Of a stretch of 64,000 nucleotides of DNA, positions 8,932 to 16,601 are shown in pieces. The position numbers and the translations under genes were made by a program. Position 1 is the first letter of the stretch, and every line of letters starts with the position of its first letter. Origin of the DNA: an uncultured Alphaproteobacteria bacterium (GTDB taxonomy: Bacteria; Pseudomonadota; Alphaproteobacteria; CAAGCB01; CAG-977). The notes under the pieces were generated by a model. It was not told where the DNA came from. It worked only from the letters and a program-made list of their open reading frames with translations, and searched no databases. The stretch lies in NCBI GenBank assembly GCA_934277945.1, contig CAKQWA010000002.1:62001-126000 (forward strand), written 5' to 3'.

Positions 8932-11901
8932 CTATTTGAAGTTTTCCTGAATCGAATTCATGATTCCCAGCGGCATTTCGCCCGCTTCGCCGTCGGATTT
9001 CAGCAGTTTCTGCAACGTGCCGTCAATATCCAGATTGATCTTGCGGTTGCGCTGGGTTTCATCCGCCGACGAATAGCCGTCCAGCCGGAATTTGAATTTC
9101 ATCTGCCCCGCCGGTTTGCCCGTCATGGTCAGGTTCAAATCCTTGAACACGACGCTTTTCAAAAATTCCTTCATGCGCGGATCAAGTTTGACATTCTGCG
9201 ACGACGGCGGGTCGTAACGGAACATTCCGCCGATGCCGCCCGACGATTTCGACAGGCGCAAACGTCCGTCCTCGATCATCACTTCGCCTTTGTCCAGCGA
9301 CATTTTCATCGTCAATTCGCCCGAACCGTCGACGTCCAGCCCCGGCATACGCAACAGGGACGACAACTTGGAAAAACTGACGCCCTGCCCTTCAATCAGG
9401 AACGGATTGGGCACGCTGTCATACGGAATGAACAGCGGCTTGACCAAACGGAAGCCCGCGTCGGCGTACTGCATATTCAGCGACGAAACGGTCACGCCGT
9501 CCGCTTGCGCGCGGAACGATATTCCGACGTCTTTGAACGGAATCCCCATGTTCATCTGCCCGATGAACACGTTTTGATTTTCCGCCGTTTCAAACGGAGT
9601 CAAAGACGTGATTGTCAGCACGCTCGTCATGTTCTTCAAGTCGAAAGAACCGAGTTTCGTCGACACGTTCATCAGCAAAACTTTCATCGCGCCGGTCACT
9701 TTGCCGCCCGCGATATTCAGCCTGCCGTTCATGCCCAGCGTGCCGTCCATCTGCGCGTTCATCTTTTTGGAAAGCACGGGGAATGCGTCGGCGAAATTGA
9801 TGCCCGCTTCGGAAAACGCCGTTTTCGGCATATCCAAGAACAAAGACCAACTTTTCGACGCGAAATTGTAACTGCCTTTGGCTTTCAGCGTAATCAGCCC
9901 GTTGCGCATCGCGCCCGTCATGTCCAGACTGTATTCGTCGGCGTTCAGCGGCGCGACCGTCGCCTGAAAATCAAACGGAGCGACAATGTCGGGCGTCGTC
10001 AGCGTGATGTTTTTCGCCATCAGTTTCGCTTCGGTCAGCGAGGACTGGCGGAATCCGGCAATGCCCGATATGTCCGCCGATTTGAAATCCTTTGTCATCA
10101 GTTCCGCGCCGGCAAACGCCGTCTTGCCCGAATACTCGCCTGTAAAGACGTTATAGGTGATCTGCAAATGCGTGTTGTTTTTCAACGCCGCCGCCACTTG
10201 CGACGAAGATTCGGACGCGGAAACGAACGCTCTGAACGACGTCGGCAGAATGTCCGACGCGAACACCAGCGTCCCTTTTTGGAAATCGACCAGATTGTCT
10301 TTCGTGAACAGGGAGAATTTCACCGGTTCGGCAATGCTGACCTTGTTGTACGCGCCGAAATACTGCAACGCCGCCAATTCGATCGGCGCCTCCTTTTTTA
10401 AACGGTACGCGCACGCGCCGTCAACGCACGACAGGACGCCGCTCAACGCCAAAGACATATCTTTAATCGCCAACGTCTTGTTCGTCGCGGAAACGACTTT
10501 CAGATTCAGCGGCAAATCGACCGTCGCGTTCTGCGCGTTGCCCTTAAAAACGATCTTGTCGGATTTCAGCGAAATTTCGCCCGTGAAGTTGTCGCCGGCG
10601 TCAAAGCCCTGCTTGAATTTGCGGGCGAAAGCCGTGTCCAGAGAGAAACTCGCATCCTCGTGCGGCGTGACCGTCCCCGCCAGTTTCATCGTCTGGCTGG
10701 GCGTTTCAATCGACAAGTCCGCCTTTGCCTGAGTCAGCGCGCCCGCCTGCATGGTCAAATCCCATGTGCCCGTCACGGAGCCGGCGGTTTCCTCGCCTTC
10801 CAGCACGTTGCCCTCGGTGATTTCCGCCGTGATGTCCGTCTGCGCTTTCGTTTTGTTCAAAACGACGTTCGCCTTGACGGAAAAACGGTCGTTCAGGAAA
10901 GACACGTCCGTCGTCAGATTCATCGCGTCGGCGGACACGGAGCCGTTCGACGTAAAGCCCAAAACCAGCGGTTCATCGCTGTTTTGACGGTTGACGACCA
11001 GCTGACCGTTCGTCAGGCGCAGTTTTTTGGCGATGAACGGATTGCGCGCCGCGTTCGCGCTCAACGCGCTTTCCAGACCGCCGAACGAAATGCCGTCTTC
11101 GGAAATGTCGCCGTTAATCGTCAAGCCGCTGACATCCATCGTCTTGACCTGTTTGTTGCGCCACAAATCAATCGGCGAATAGGTGATTTTCACGCTTTTG
11201 ATGCGCACCGAGCCGGACGACATCACGAAATTCATCAGTTCCGCCTGCGTCATGCCCAGACTTTTCACTTTGAACGATTTGAGCATGATGCCGTTTTTCT
11301 TCAAATACTGCGGCAGTCCCGATTCGACCAAAGAGGGCGTGGCGGAAATGCCGACGACGACGGCAATCAGGAAAACCGCGCAAACGGACGACAATATGAA
11401 CACTTTGGAACGAAGCAGGCGCGAAACGGTTTCTTTCGCTTTCTGCTTGGCGATTTTCAACGCTTCGGAATCTTTTTTCGCGGGAGCGGCGGGCTTGACG
11501 GCGGCGCCTCTGCGGGGACGGGACACGCCGGCGGGAAGCGGGGAAGCGGGGGCTTTCGCCGTTGCCGGATGCGCGTCGGAAGCCGGAGTCGCGGGTGCGG
11601 GAGCGGCTTGCGGCGCGGGTTGCGCCGGAGTCTGTTGAGCGGGTTGAGCCTGTTGAGCCTGCGCGGGAGCGGCAGGCTGTTGCGCCGTCGCGGGCTGGGG
11701 AGCGGAAGCCTGCGCCTGAACCGGAGCGGGCTGTGCGGGCGCGGGCTGCGGCGCGGGTTGTGCCGGAGTCTGCTGCGCCGGAGCGGGTGCGGGCTGCGGC
11801 GTTTTGATATGCGGCGCGGCGGGAACCTTTATTTTTTTAACGACCGTCGCCGCGGGCTGTGCGGCGGGAGCTTCCTGCGTTGAATTTTGTTCGTCAGACA
11901 T
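8932..11901 (-). CDS. YdbH/AsmA-like envelope protein with Pro/Ala/Gln-rich cytoplasmic tail
   Basis: A 989-residue protein. Residues 1-150 are low complexity (Pro, Ala, Gln), and residues 166-187 form one membrane span. The remainder is periplasmic, built of repeated beta-strand-like segments as in AsmA-family lipid-transport proteins. The C-terminal 150 residues (LDVDGSGELTMKMSLDKGEV onward) match the pattern of the YdbH domain once named dicarboxylate transport. E. coli YdbH acts with TamB and YhdP in moving phospholipid to the outer membrane. A long cytoplasmic Pro/Ala/Gln tail is not usual in YdbH. The gene is divergent from the Panacea-domain gene and followed closely by the MobA-like fusion. 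Confidence 0.66.
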   Translation of the reverse strand: MSDEQNSTQEAPAAQPAATVVKKIKVPAAPHIKTPQPAPAPAQQTPAQPAPQPAPAQPAPVQAQASAPQPATAQQPAAPAQAQQAQPAQQTPAQPAPQAAPAPATPASDAHPATAKAPASPLPAGVSRPRRGAAVKPAAPAKKDSEALKIAKQKAKETVSRLLRSKVFILSSVCAVFLIAVVVGISATPSLVESGLPQYLKKNGIMLKSFKVKSLGMTQAELMNFVMSSGSVRIKSVKITYSPIDLWRNKQVKTMDVSGLTINGDISEDGISFGGLESALSANAARNPFIAKKLRLTNGQLVVNRQNSDEPLVLGFTSNGSVSADAMNLTTDVSFLNDRFSVKANVVLNKTKAQTDITAEITEGNVLEGEETAGSVTGTWDLTMQAGALTQAKADLSIETPSQTMKLAGTVTPHEDASFSLDTAFARKFKQGFDAGDNFTGEISLKSDKIVFKGNAQNATVDLPLNLKVVSATNKTLAIKDMSLALSGVLSCVDGACAYRLKKEAPIELAALQYFGAYNKVSIAEPVKFSLFTKDNLVDFQKGTLVFASDILPTSFRAFVSASESSSQVAAALKNNTHLQITYNVFTGEYSGKTAFAGAELMTKDFKSADISGIAGFRQSSLTEAKLMAKNITLTTPDIVAPFDFQATVAPLNADEYSLDMTGAMRNGLITLKAKGSYNFASKSWSLFLDMPKTAFSEAGINFADAFPVLSKKMNAQMDGTLGMNGRLNIAGGKVTGAMKVLLMNVSTKLGSFDLKNMTSVLTITSLTPFETAENQNVFIGQMNMGIPFKDVGISFRAQADGVTVSSLNMQYADAGFRLVKPLFIPYDSVPNPFLIEGQGVSFSKLSSLLRMPGLDVDGSGELTMKMSLDKGEVMIEDGRLRLSKSSGGIGGMFRYDPPSSQNVKLDPRMKEFLKSVVFKDLNLTMTGKPAGQMKFKFRLDGYSSADETQRNRKINLDIDGTLQKLLKSDGEAGEMPLGIMNSIQENFK

Positions 11902-12010
11902 TTCATTCCCCGAAAAGATTTTAAGGATTTGTTATTTTTACCGGACTATCATACGGAAAAAATAATTATAAATGTTTAACACATTTTATCGCTTTGGGGG
12001 AGAATTTTTT

Positions 12011-12550
12011 ATGAAAGCACCCGCTGTCGAAACCGCTTTTGACGTTGCGGAATGGTTTTTGGACACGGCGTTGAACGAACGCGAGTATCTGCAACCGGCG
12101 AAACTGCAATCCCTGATGTTTCTGGCGCAGGGGTTTTACGCCGCCGCGAACGACGGTTTGCGCTTGATCCCCGCCGTTTTCGTCGTCACGCAAAACGGTC
12201 CCGTCGAACCGAACACTTATAAATTGTACGCCGCGGGCCGCCCGATGATTACCAAATCGCCCCTGCCGCGCGACGTCGCCGCTTTTCTGGATCGCATCTG
12301 GCGCAGATTCGGCGCGTACTCCGCCGGATATCTTGTCAAAATGCTGTCGAATCACACGCCGGTCGCCGAAGCCGCCCTCAACGGCGAGCGCGCGGAAATC
12401 AGCGTCAAGAGCATGACTCTTTTTTACAAGGACGCTCTGGCGGGCGAAAACACGGCGGACGCGATGAACCGCCCGCGCCTGATGCGCACCCAAACAGGCA
12501 GAACCGTCTGCGTGAAAAAATGGATTCCGACCAACCGCCATTCTTCATAG
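12011..12550 (+). CDS. Panacea-domain (DUF4065, SocA-like) protein
   Basis: A 179-residue protein. Residues 10-95 match the Panacea/DUF4065 pattern: AEWFLD near the start, then LQPAKLQSLMFLAQGF and QNGPVEPNTYKLY, corresponding to the usual LQKLLYFAQGW and YGPVVPSLY. Panacea domains serve as antitoxins in many toxin-antitoxin pairs and as the ClpXP adaptor-like SocA in Caulobacter. The ATG at 12011 follows GGGGGAGAA; an in-frame ATG at 11972 lacks such a site. The next gene on the same strand begins 80 bp later and is a membrane-anchored protein, not an obvious toxin. The domain call is fairly firm; the function is unknown. Confidence 0.68.
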   Translation: MKAPAVETAFDVAEWFLDTALNEREYLQPAKLQSLMFLAQGFYAAANDGLRLIPAVFVVTQNGPVEPNTYKLYAAGRPMITKSPLPRDVAAFLDRIWRRFGAYSAGYLVKMLSNHTPVAEAALNGERAEISVKSMTLFYKDALAGENTADAMNRPRLMRTQTGRTVCVKKWIPTNRHSS

Positions 12551-12630
12551 ATTCTTCACAGTTATTTAACAAATTGCCGTTACATTATAAGAATCAAAAT
12601 GTATCAGGACGCCTTTTAGGGATATCAGTC

Positions 12631-13692
12631 ATGGAAAATTTGGAACAAAGAATTCAGTTGTTGGAAAAAAGATGCCGATTGCTGACGCGCGCCGGCTTTG
12701 TGCTGTTGCTGTTCGTCGCTTACGCCTCCTTTTCGGGAGCGGCGGTTTCCTACCGCGCCGCGAAAGCGCAGATGGACGACATCGTGACGGCGGGCGATGA
12801 AAACGCCGTCAGATTGGGTCAGCCCGCCGCTCCGCGTATGCGCGCCCGCGCCCGCCGCGCCGCCAGAAACAGAAACGCCGCCGCCGATATGCAAACGCAG
12901 GACGGCTCGCCCGATATGCAGCAGGCGGCTCTGGACGGTATGCCCGTTCCCAAAAAAGACCCGAAAGTCGTCGAAGGCGAAATCTTCATCCTGAAAGATT
13001 CGCAGGGCAACATTCGCGGCGTGTGGACGGCTGACGACGAAACGACCTCCTTTGCCATGACCTACAAAGAAGACGTGCCCATCATCGGTATGTCGGTCGA
13101 CCAGAGCAGCGCCGTCATGACGCTGAAAGATTCCAGAGGCGGCAAAATCGCGTTGAGCCTCGCCAATTCGATTCGCTCGGTTTCCGTCTGGGACGACACG
13201 GAAAAGAATTACATCTACATGGGACTGACCGGTTCGGGCGACGCCGCGCTTGACGTCGTCAGCGAATTGAGTTCCTCCATGCTGTTAAGCGGCAAAGTCA
13301 CGGCTTTGGACTTCTTGGGCGACAAAACGGCTCTGCGTCTGGCGGACACGGTCGGCGGCATGGTCACGCTTCAAGCCGGCTCCAACCTCGCCGCGTTGGA
13401 CTTCCGCGACTACAACGGCATCAACACCATGCAGTTGTCGTCGATCGCGGGCGAAACGCTCTTGCGCATGAACTCCACGGCGAAAAAGGAAATCAAAACC
13501 ATTTCGACGCAAAAAGACGCTCCCGCGCCTGCGGCAGACGGCGAAACCGTGGAAACGGTCGTCGTTGAAGAGGTCGTGCCGGTGGAAGCCCCCGTCAAGC
13601 ACGAAGAACCGGTCAAAACGGACAAAACCGTCGCTCCGGCGGAAAGTTCCTCTCCGGCGCCGACGGCTTCCGCGCCCGCTCCGGCGAAATGA
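12631..13692 (+). CDS. Membrane-anchored protein with beta-repeat domain, function unknown
   Basis: I do not recognise this 353-residue protein. Residues 1-18 are a short predicted coiled coil and residues 19-40 a single hydrophobic span. A basic Arg/Ala-rich linker follows (residues 65-90). Residues 115-290 contain recurring units of the kind ILKDSQGNIRG..., VMTLKDSRGGKIAL and ALRLADTVGGMVTL, which suggests a beta-solenoid. The last 65 residues are Pro/Glu/Val-rich. The ATG at 12631 is preferred over in-frame upstream codons because it removes a tail overlapping the Panacea gene. A clear terminator follows 10 bp after the stop codon. Confidence 0.6.
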   Translation: MENLEQRIQLLEKRCRLLTRAGFVLLLFVAYASFSGAAVSYRAAKAQMDDIVTAGDENAVRLGQPAAPRMRARARRAARNRNAAADMQTQDGSPDMQQAALDGMPVPKKDPKVVEGEIFILKDSQGNIRGVWTADDETTSFAMTYKEDVPIIGMSVDQSSAVMTLKDSRGGKIALSLANSIRSVSVWDDTEKNYIYMGLTGSGDAALDVVSELSSSMLLSGKVTALDFLGDKTALRLADTVGGMVTLQAGSNLAALDFRDYNGINTMQLSSIAGETLLRMNSTAKKEIKTISTQKDAPAPAADGETVETVVVEEVVPVEAPVKHEEPVKTDKTVAPAESSSPAPTASAPAPAK

Positions 13693-13702
13693 CAACATTG
13701 CG

Positions 13703-13730
13703 AAAGCCCTTGCAAAAGGGCTTTTTCTTT
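13703..13730 (+). terminator. Rho-independent terminator
   Basis: Perfect stem AAAGCCCTT / AAGGGCTTT with a GCAA loop, running into TTTTTCTTTT. It ends the beta-repeat protein gene and lies 18 bp before the DUF192 start codon. Confidence 0.85.
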
Positions 13731-13748
13731 TACTGCGGAGCGCATCGC

Positions 13749-14195
13749 ATGACTTTCGTCCTGATTTTCCTGATTTCCCTTTTCACCGCGCGCGCCGGAC
13801 TGGCGGACGATACGCTGACCATTTTCGGCGACGCGGGAAAACAAACCGTCGTGCGCATTGAAACCGCCGACACGCGCGAAAAGCAAAAAACGGGGCTGAT
13901 GTTCCGCAAATATCTGCAACAGGACGCGGGTATGCTGTTCACGTTCAAACGCTCCGGACGCATCGGGATGTGGATGAAAAACACCTATCTGCCGCTGGAT
14001 ATGTTTTTCATCGACGAAAACGGGACGATTACGGACATTGCGGAAAACACGGAACCGCTGTCGCTGAAAACGATCGCGCCGCAAAACGACGTGAACGCGG
14101 TCTTGGAAACGAACGCCGGATTTGCGAAAAAACACGGCATTAAAATCGGCGACACGGTCGGACACGCCTTTTACAAAACCGAAAAGAAAGATTGA
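13749..14195 (+). CDS. Secreted DUF192 family protein
   Basis: A 148-residue protein with a short signal peptide (MTFVLIFLISLFTARAGLA) and then the DUF192 fold: ADTREKQKTGLMFRK, GMLFTF, GMWMKNTYLPLDMFFID, and a C-terminal VLETNAGFAKKHGIKIGD. DUF192 proteins are small periplasmic or extracytoplasmic domains with no established enzymatic role. The ATG at 13749 is chosen because it begins the signal peptide and has GGAG upstream; longer in-frame readings cross the terminator at 13703-13730. Confidence 0.88.
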   Translation: MTFVLIFLISLFTARAGLADDTLTIFGDAGKQTVVRIETADTREKQKTGLMFRKYLQQDAGMLFTFKRSGRIGMWMKNTYLPLDMFFIDENGTITDIAENTEPLSLKTIAPQNDVNAVLETNAGFAKKHGIKIGDTVGHAFYKTEKKD

Positions 14196-14219
14196 AAAAG
14201 AACGCGAAACGGGTATTAT
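14192..14219 (+). promoter_or_regulatory. Sigma-70 promoter of tRNA-Pro
   Basis: TTGAAA at 14192-14197 and TATTAT at 14214-14219 with a 16-bp spacer, 11 bp before the mature tRNA 5' end. The -35 overlaps the stop codon of the DUF192 gene. Confidence 0.6.
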
Positions 14220-14230
14220 CACAAAGGTTT

Positions 14231-14307
14231 CGGGGTGTGGCTCAGTCTGGTAGAGCGTCTGCTTTGGGAGCAGAATGTCGCAGGTTCGAATCCTGTCACC
14301 CCGACCA
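14231..14307 (+). tRNA. tRNA-Pro (anticodon TGG)
   Basis: A 77-nt cloverleaf. The acceptor arm CGGGGTG pairs with CACCCCG. The anticodon stem TCTGC/GCAGA encloses the loop TTTGGGA with anticodon TGG, and the T-loop is TTCGAAT. The CCA end is encoded at 14305-14307. Confidence 0.96.
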
Positions 14308-14334
14308 TTTTTCGCAACCGGAAAAAACTTTGAA

Positions 14335-14973
14335 ATGTACTTTGAATACGGCGAAAAGGAAATAAATTACCTGAAAGCCAAAGACAAGAAACCGGCGGCG
14401 GTCATCGACAGGGTCGGCGAAGTCCGGCGCGCCGCGGACACGGATTTGTTTTCTTCGGTCGTGCATCACATCGTCGGTCAGCAAATCTCCACAAAAGCGC
14501 AACAAAAAATATGGAACCGCCTGACAAATTCCACGGGGAAAATAACGCTTGAAGCAATTGACCGCATGGATGCGAAAGAGTTGCAATCTTTCGGCATTTC
14601 ATTCAAAAAATCCTCGTATATCAAAGACTTCGCCTTAAAAGTGTCAAGCGGCGCATTTGACATAAACGCTGTTTGGCAAATGCCGGACGAGGAGGCTGTC
14701 GCGGCGTTGTCCGGCTTAAAAGGCGTCGGCGTGTGGACGGCGGAAATGATATTGCTTTTCTGTATGCAAAGACCAAACGTGTTCAGCTTCGGCGATCTGG
14801 CTATTTTGCGGGGGTTGCGAATGGTTTACCGTCATAAGACAATCGACAGGAAACTTTTTGAAAAGTACCGCAAACGATTTTCCCCTTACGGCAGTACGGC
14901 AAGCCTGTATCTCCGGGCGGTTGCCGGCGGCGCGCTTCCCGAACTCGAAGATTGCGCTTCGACAAAACGCTAA
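14335..14973 (+). CDS. DNA-3-methyladenine glycosylase II (AlkA-like, HhH-GPD)
   Basis: A 212-residue base-excision repair glycosylase of the helix-hairpin-helix GPD superfamily that removes alkylated purines. The hairpin motif GLKGVGVWTAEM is at residues 127-138, and the catalytic aspartate is expected at D154 in FGDLAILRG. The SSVVHHIVGQQIS segment near residue 45 is typical of the compact AlkA/MagIII-like group, which lacks the N-terminal beta domain of E. coli AlkA. The start at 14335 lies 27 bp after the tRNA-Pro CCA end; earlier in-frame codons lie within the tRNA. There is no good Shine-Dalgarno sequence. Confidence 0.88.
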   Translation: MYFEYGEKEINYLKAKDKKPAAVIDRVGEVRRAADTDLFSSVVHHIVGQQISTKAQQKIWNRLTNSTGKITLEAIDRMDAKELQSFGISFKKSSYIKDFALKVSSGAFDINAVWQMPDEEAVAALSGLKGVGVWTAEMILLFCMQRPNVFSFGDLAILRGLRMVYRHKTIDRKLFEKYRKRFSPYGSTASLYLRAVAGGALPELEDCASTKR

Positions 14974-15091
14974 ATGCGCACGCCCGCGCTTCGCCGTCAA
15001 AGACAGGAAAAAGCAGGCGATTCTATCGCGGCGCACCTGAATTGACGCCACGGCGGATTTCCCGCGCCTACCGGCTCGGTTCGTAAAAAGC
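14974..15091. other. Non-coding flank of the tRNA-Val repeat cluster
   Basis: No gene is supported here. Bases 15061-15084 (CCCGCGCCTACCGGCTCGGT...) recur with one change at 15298-15321, so this flank already belongs to the repeat mosaic that continues to the tRNA-Val gene. Confidence 0.5.
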
Positions 15092-15278
15092 GGGCGTAAC
15101 AGGGATTCGCAATTCCGCCCAGGACTTGCGCCGTCCGGTTGAACGGCGCGAGTCAAGGCTCATTGGGCTTGCAGACAAAAAACTTGCCGTATGGCAACTT
15201 TTTTGCTTAGCGCCCCTATTTACAGGTTCGATCAAATTACACAAACCATAAAAAAAAGACCTCTTTACGAGGTCTTTT
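15092..15278 (-). repeat. tRNA-Val-tail repeat, copy A
   Basis: About 187 bp, matching copy B (15386-15574) with only about eight substitutions before the last hairpin. The plus-strand left end GGGCGTAACAGGGAT (15092-15106) equals the complement of the 3' end of tRNA-Val. Inside are two terminator-like hairpins: AAAAAACTTGCC/GGCAACTTTTTT at 15177-15204 and GACCTC/GAGGTC at 15259-15275. Read on the minus strand, the repeat follows a tRNA and ends in a displaced tRNA 3' end. Confidence 0.85.
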
Positions 15279-15381
15279 ACAATTCCGTCTAAACTCGCCC
15301 GCGCCTGCCGGCTCGGTTCGTTAAGGCTCATTGATTAAAAACAAAAAACCTGCCATTCAAGGCAGGTTTTTTAGTTTTTAA
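15279..15381. other. Spacer between repeat copies with bidirectional terminator
   Basis: A perfect hairpin AAAAAACCTGCC / GGCAGGTTTTTT lies at 15343-15372 and can terminate in both directions. The 24-bp element at 15298-15321 repeats 15061-15084. The segment also holds short echoes of the repeat units (CAATTCCGTCTAA, AAGGCTCATTG). No ORF is supported. Confidence 0.7.
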
Positions 15382-15574
15382 TGGTGGGCGTAACAGGGAT
15401 TCGCAATTCCGCCTAAGACTTGCGCCGTTCGGTTGAGCGGCGCGCGTCAAGGCTCATTGGGCTTGCAGACAAAAAACTTGCCGTGTGGCAACTTTTTTGC
15501 TTAGCGCCCCTATTTATAGGTTCGATCAAATTATACAAACCATAAAAAAAGACCTCGTAAAGAGGTCTTTTTTT
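15382..15574 (-). repeat. tRNA-Val-tail repeat, copy B, including displaced tRNA 3' end
   Basis: The first 19 bases (15382-15400, TGGTGGGCGTAACAGGGAT) are identical to 15576-15594, the 3' end of tRNA-Val including CCA. The remaining sequence repeats copy A. The last hairpin (GACCTC/GAGGTC, about 15551-15567, flanked by A and T runs) also serves as the terminator of the tRNA-Val gene. Confidence 0.88.
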
Positions 15575-15575
15575 A

Positions 15576-15650
15576 TGGTGGGCGTAACAGGGATCGAACC
15601 TATGGCCCCTACCATGTCAAGGTAGTGCTCTACCGCTGAGCTATACGCCC
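15576..15650 (-). tRNA. tRNA-Val (anticodon GAC)
   Basis: 75 nt on the minus strand. The acceptor arm GGGCGTA pairs with TACGCCC. The anticodon stem CTACC/GGTAG encloses the loop TTGACAT with anticodon GAC. The T-arm is ATAGG-TTCGATC-CCTGT, and the CCA end is encoded. The 19-nt 3' end is duplicated downstream (see the repeats). Confidence 0.96.
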
Positions 15651-15747
15651 GAAACAATCGCAAAACGAATTTGCTTTATCGGATGCCTTTCTTCATATAT
15701 GCTTATAAAATGAAATGCAACAAAAAAAATGACGGGAGCGAATTTTT

Positions 15748-16599
15748 TTGCAAGAAAGTTTGAAAATACCGCCGTACACCCTGTCCAAAAAGGGAAAAGG
15801 AAGCGCGCCGATCGTTGTCGCAAGCGCGCACAGCGGCACGCATTATCCCGCCGCGCTGACGGAACTTTCAGACTTGAAAATCGCGGATTTTCGCAGATTT
15901 GAAGACGCCGCCGTCGACAAATTGTTCTCTTTCGTCCCTAATTTCGAGATCCCTTTTTTAACGGCGACCTATGCGCGCGTGTGGGTGGATTTAAACCGCG
16001 CCCCCGACGAGTTGGATCCCGCCATGTATTACGATTCGCTTCCCGCCACCCGCGCCGATTCGCCCCGCGTGCAATCCGGTTTGGGCGTCATTCCGCGCTA
16101 CATTGCGCCGAATCTGCCCGTTTACAAGTCGAAATTGCGATTCGACGACGTTAAAAAGCGTTTGGACGACGTGTATGCGCCCTATCACGCCGTTTTATTC
16201 AACACGATTCGCGCGCACATCGCCCGATTCGGAAAAAATCTGCTGATTGACGCGCACTCCATGCCCGACCTGCCTCCCGACAGACTGATTAAAGGCAAAA
16301 CGCCGGATTTCGTTCTCGGCGACGTCGACGGTTCGTCCTGTGCGCCCGAAATCACGCGATTCGCCGCCGAAACGCTGCGGGAAATGGGCTATTTCGTCAC
16401 GGTGAACCTGCCCTACGAGGGCGCGTATACGACAAAGCATTACGGTCGTCCCGCGCAAAATTCGCACGCTTTGCAGGTTGAAATCGCGCGGCATCTGTAC
16501 TGGGACGCGGAAAAATACGAAAAAACGGCTTATTTCGACACGCTGTGGCATCATTTATGCCTTTTCATCGACAAAATGCGCCGATTCATGCAGGATTGA
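15748..16599 (+). CDS. N-formylglutamate amidohydrolase family protein
   Basis: A 283-residue metal-dependent hydrolase. It contains VASAHSGTHYP near residue 25, DLNRAPDELDPAMY, and the metal-binding DAHSMP at nt 16249-16266, with NLPYEGAYTTKHYG near the C terminus; this is the order seen in the FGase family. In histidine degradation the enzyme frees glutamate and formate, but no hut gene is nearby, so the real substrate is uncertain. The start is TTG at 15748, supported by GGGAG at 15734-15738; no ATG fits. The next gene begins 3 bp after the stop codon. Confidence 0.85.
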   Translation: MQESLKIPPYTLSKKGKGSAPIVVASAHSGTHYPAALTELSDLKIADFRRFEDAAVDKLFSFVPNFEIPFLTATYARVWVDLNRAPDELDPAMYYDSLPATRADSPRVQSGLGVIPRYIAPNLPVYKSKLRFDDVKKRLDDVYAPYHAVLFNTIRAHIARFGKNLLIDAHSMPDLPPDRLIKGKTPDFVLGDVDGSSCAPEITRFAAETLREMGYFVTVNLPYEGAYTTKHYGRPAQNSHALQVEIARHLYWDAEKYEKTAYFDTLWHHLCLFIDKMRRFMQD

Positions 16600-16601
16600 C
16601 A

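Noticed and set aside
8839..10401. 520-codon frame opposite the AsmA-like gene
   Set aside because: His/Arg/Phe/Gln-rich composition typical of shadows in this genome, and it overlaps two recognisable genes.
11972..12010. Earlier start of the Panacea gene
   Set aside because: The codon at 11972 has no ribosome binding site, while GGGGGAGAA lies right before the ATG at 12011.
15068..15331. 87-codon open frame inside the tRNA-Val repeat cluster
   Set aside because: It reads across repeat units and a terminator, and its sequence is fixed by the repeat. No ribosome binding site or domain.
15382..15535. tmRNA- or tRNA-like RNA encoded by the repeat unit
   Set aside because: The minus strand starts with GGGGCGCTAAGC and ends with ACGCCCACCA, which allows five acceptor pairs, but the T-arm does not fold (GAATT cannot pair with CCTGT) and there is no tag reading frame. 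It is better explained as a displaced tRNA end.
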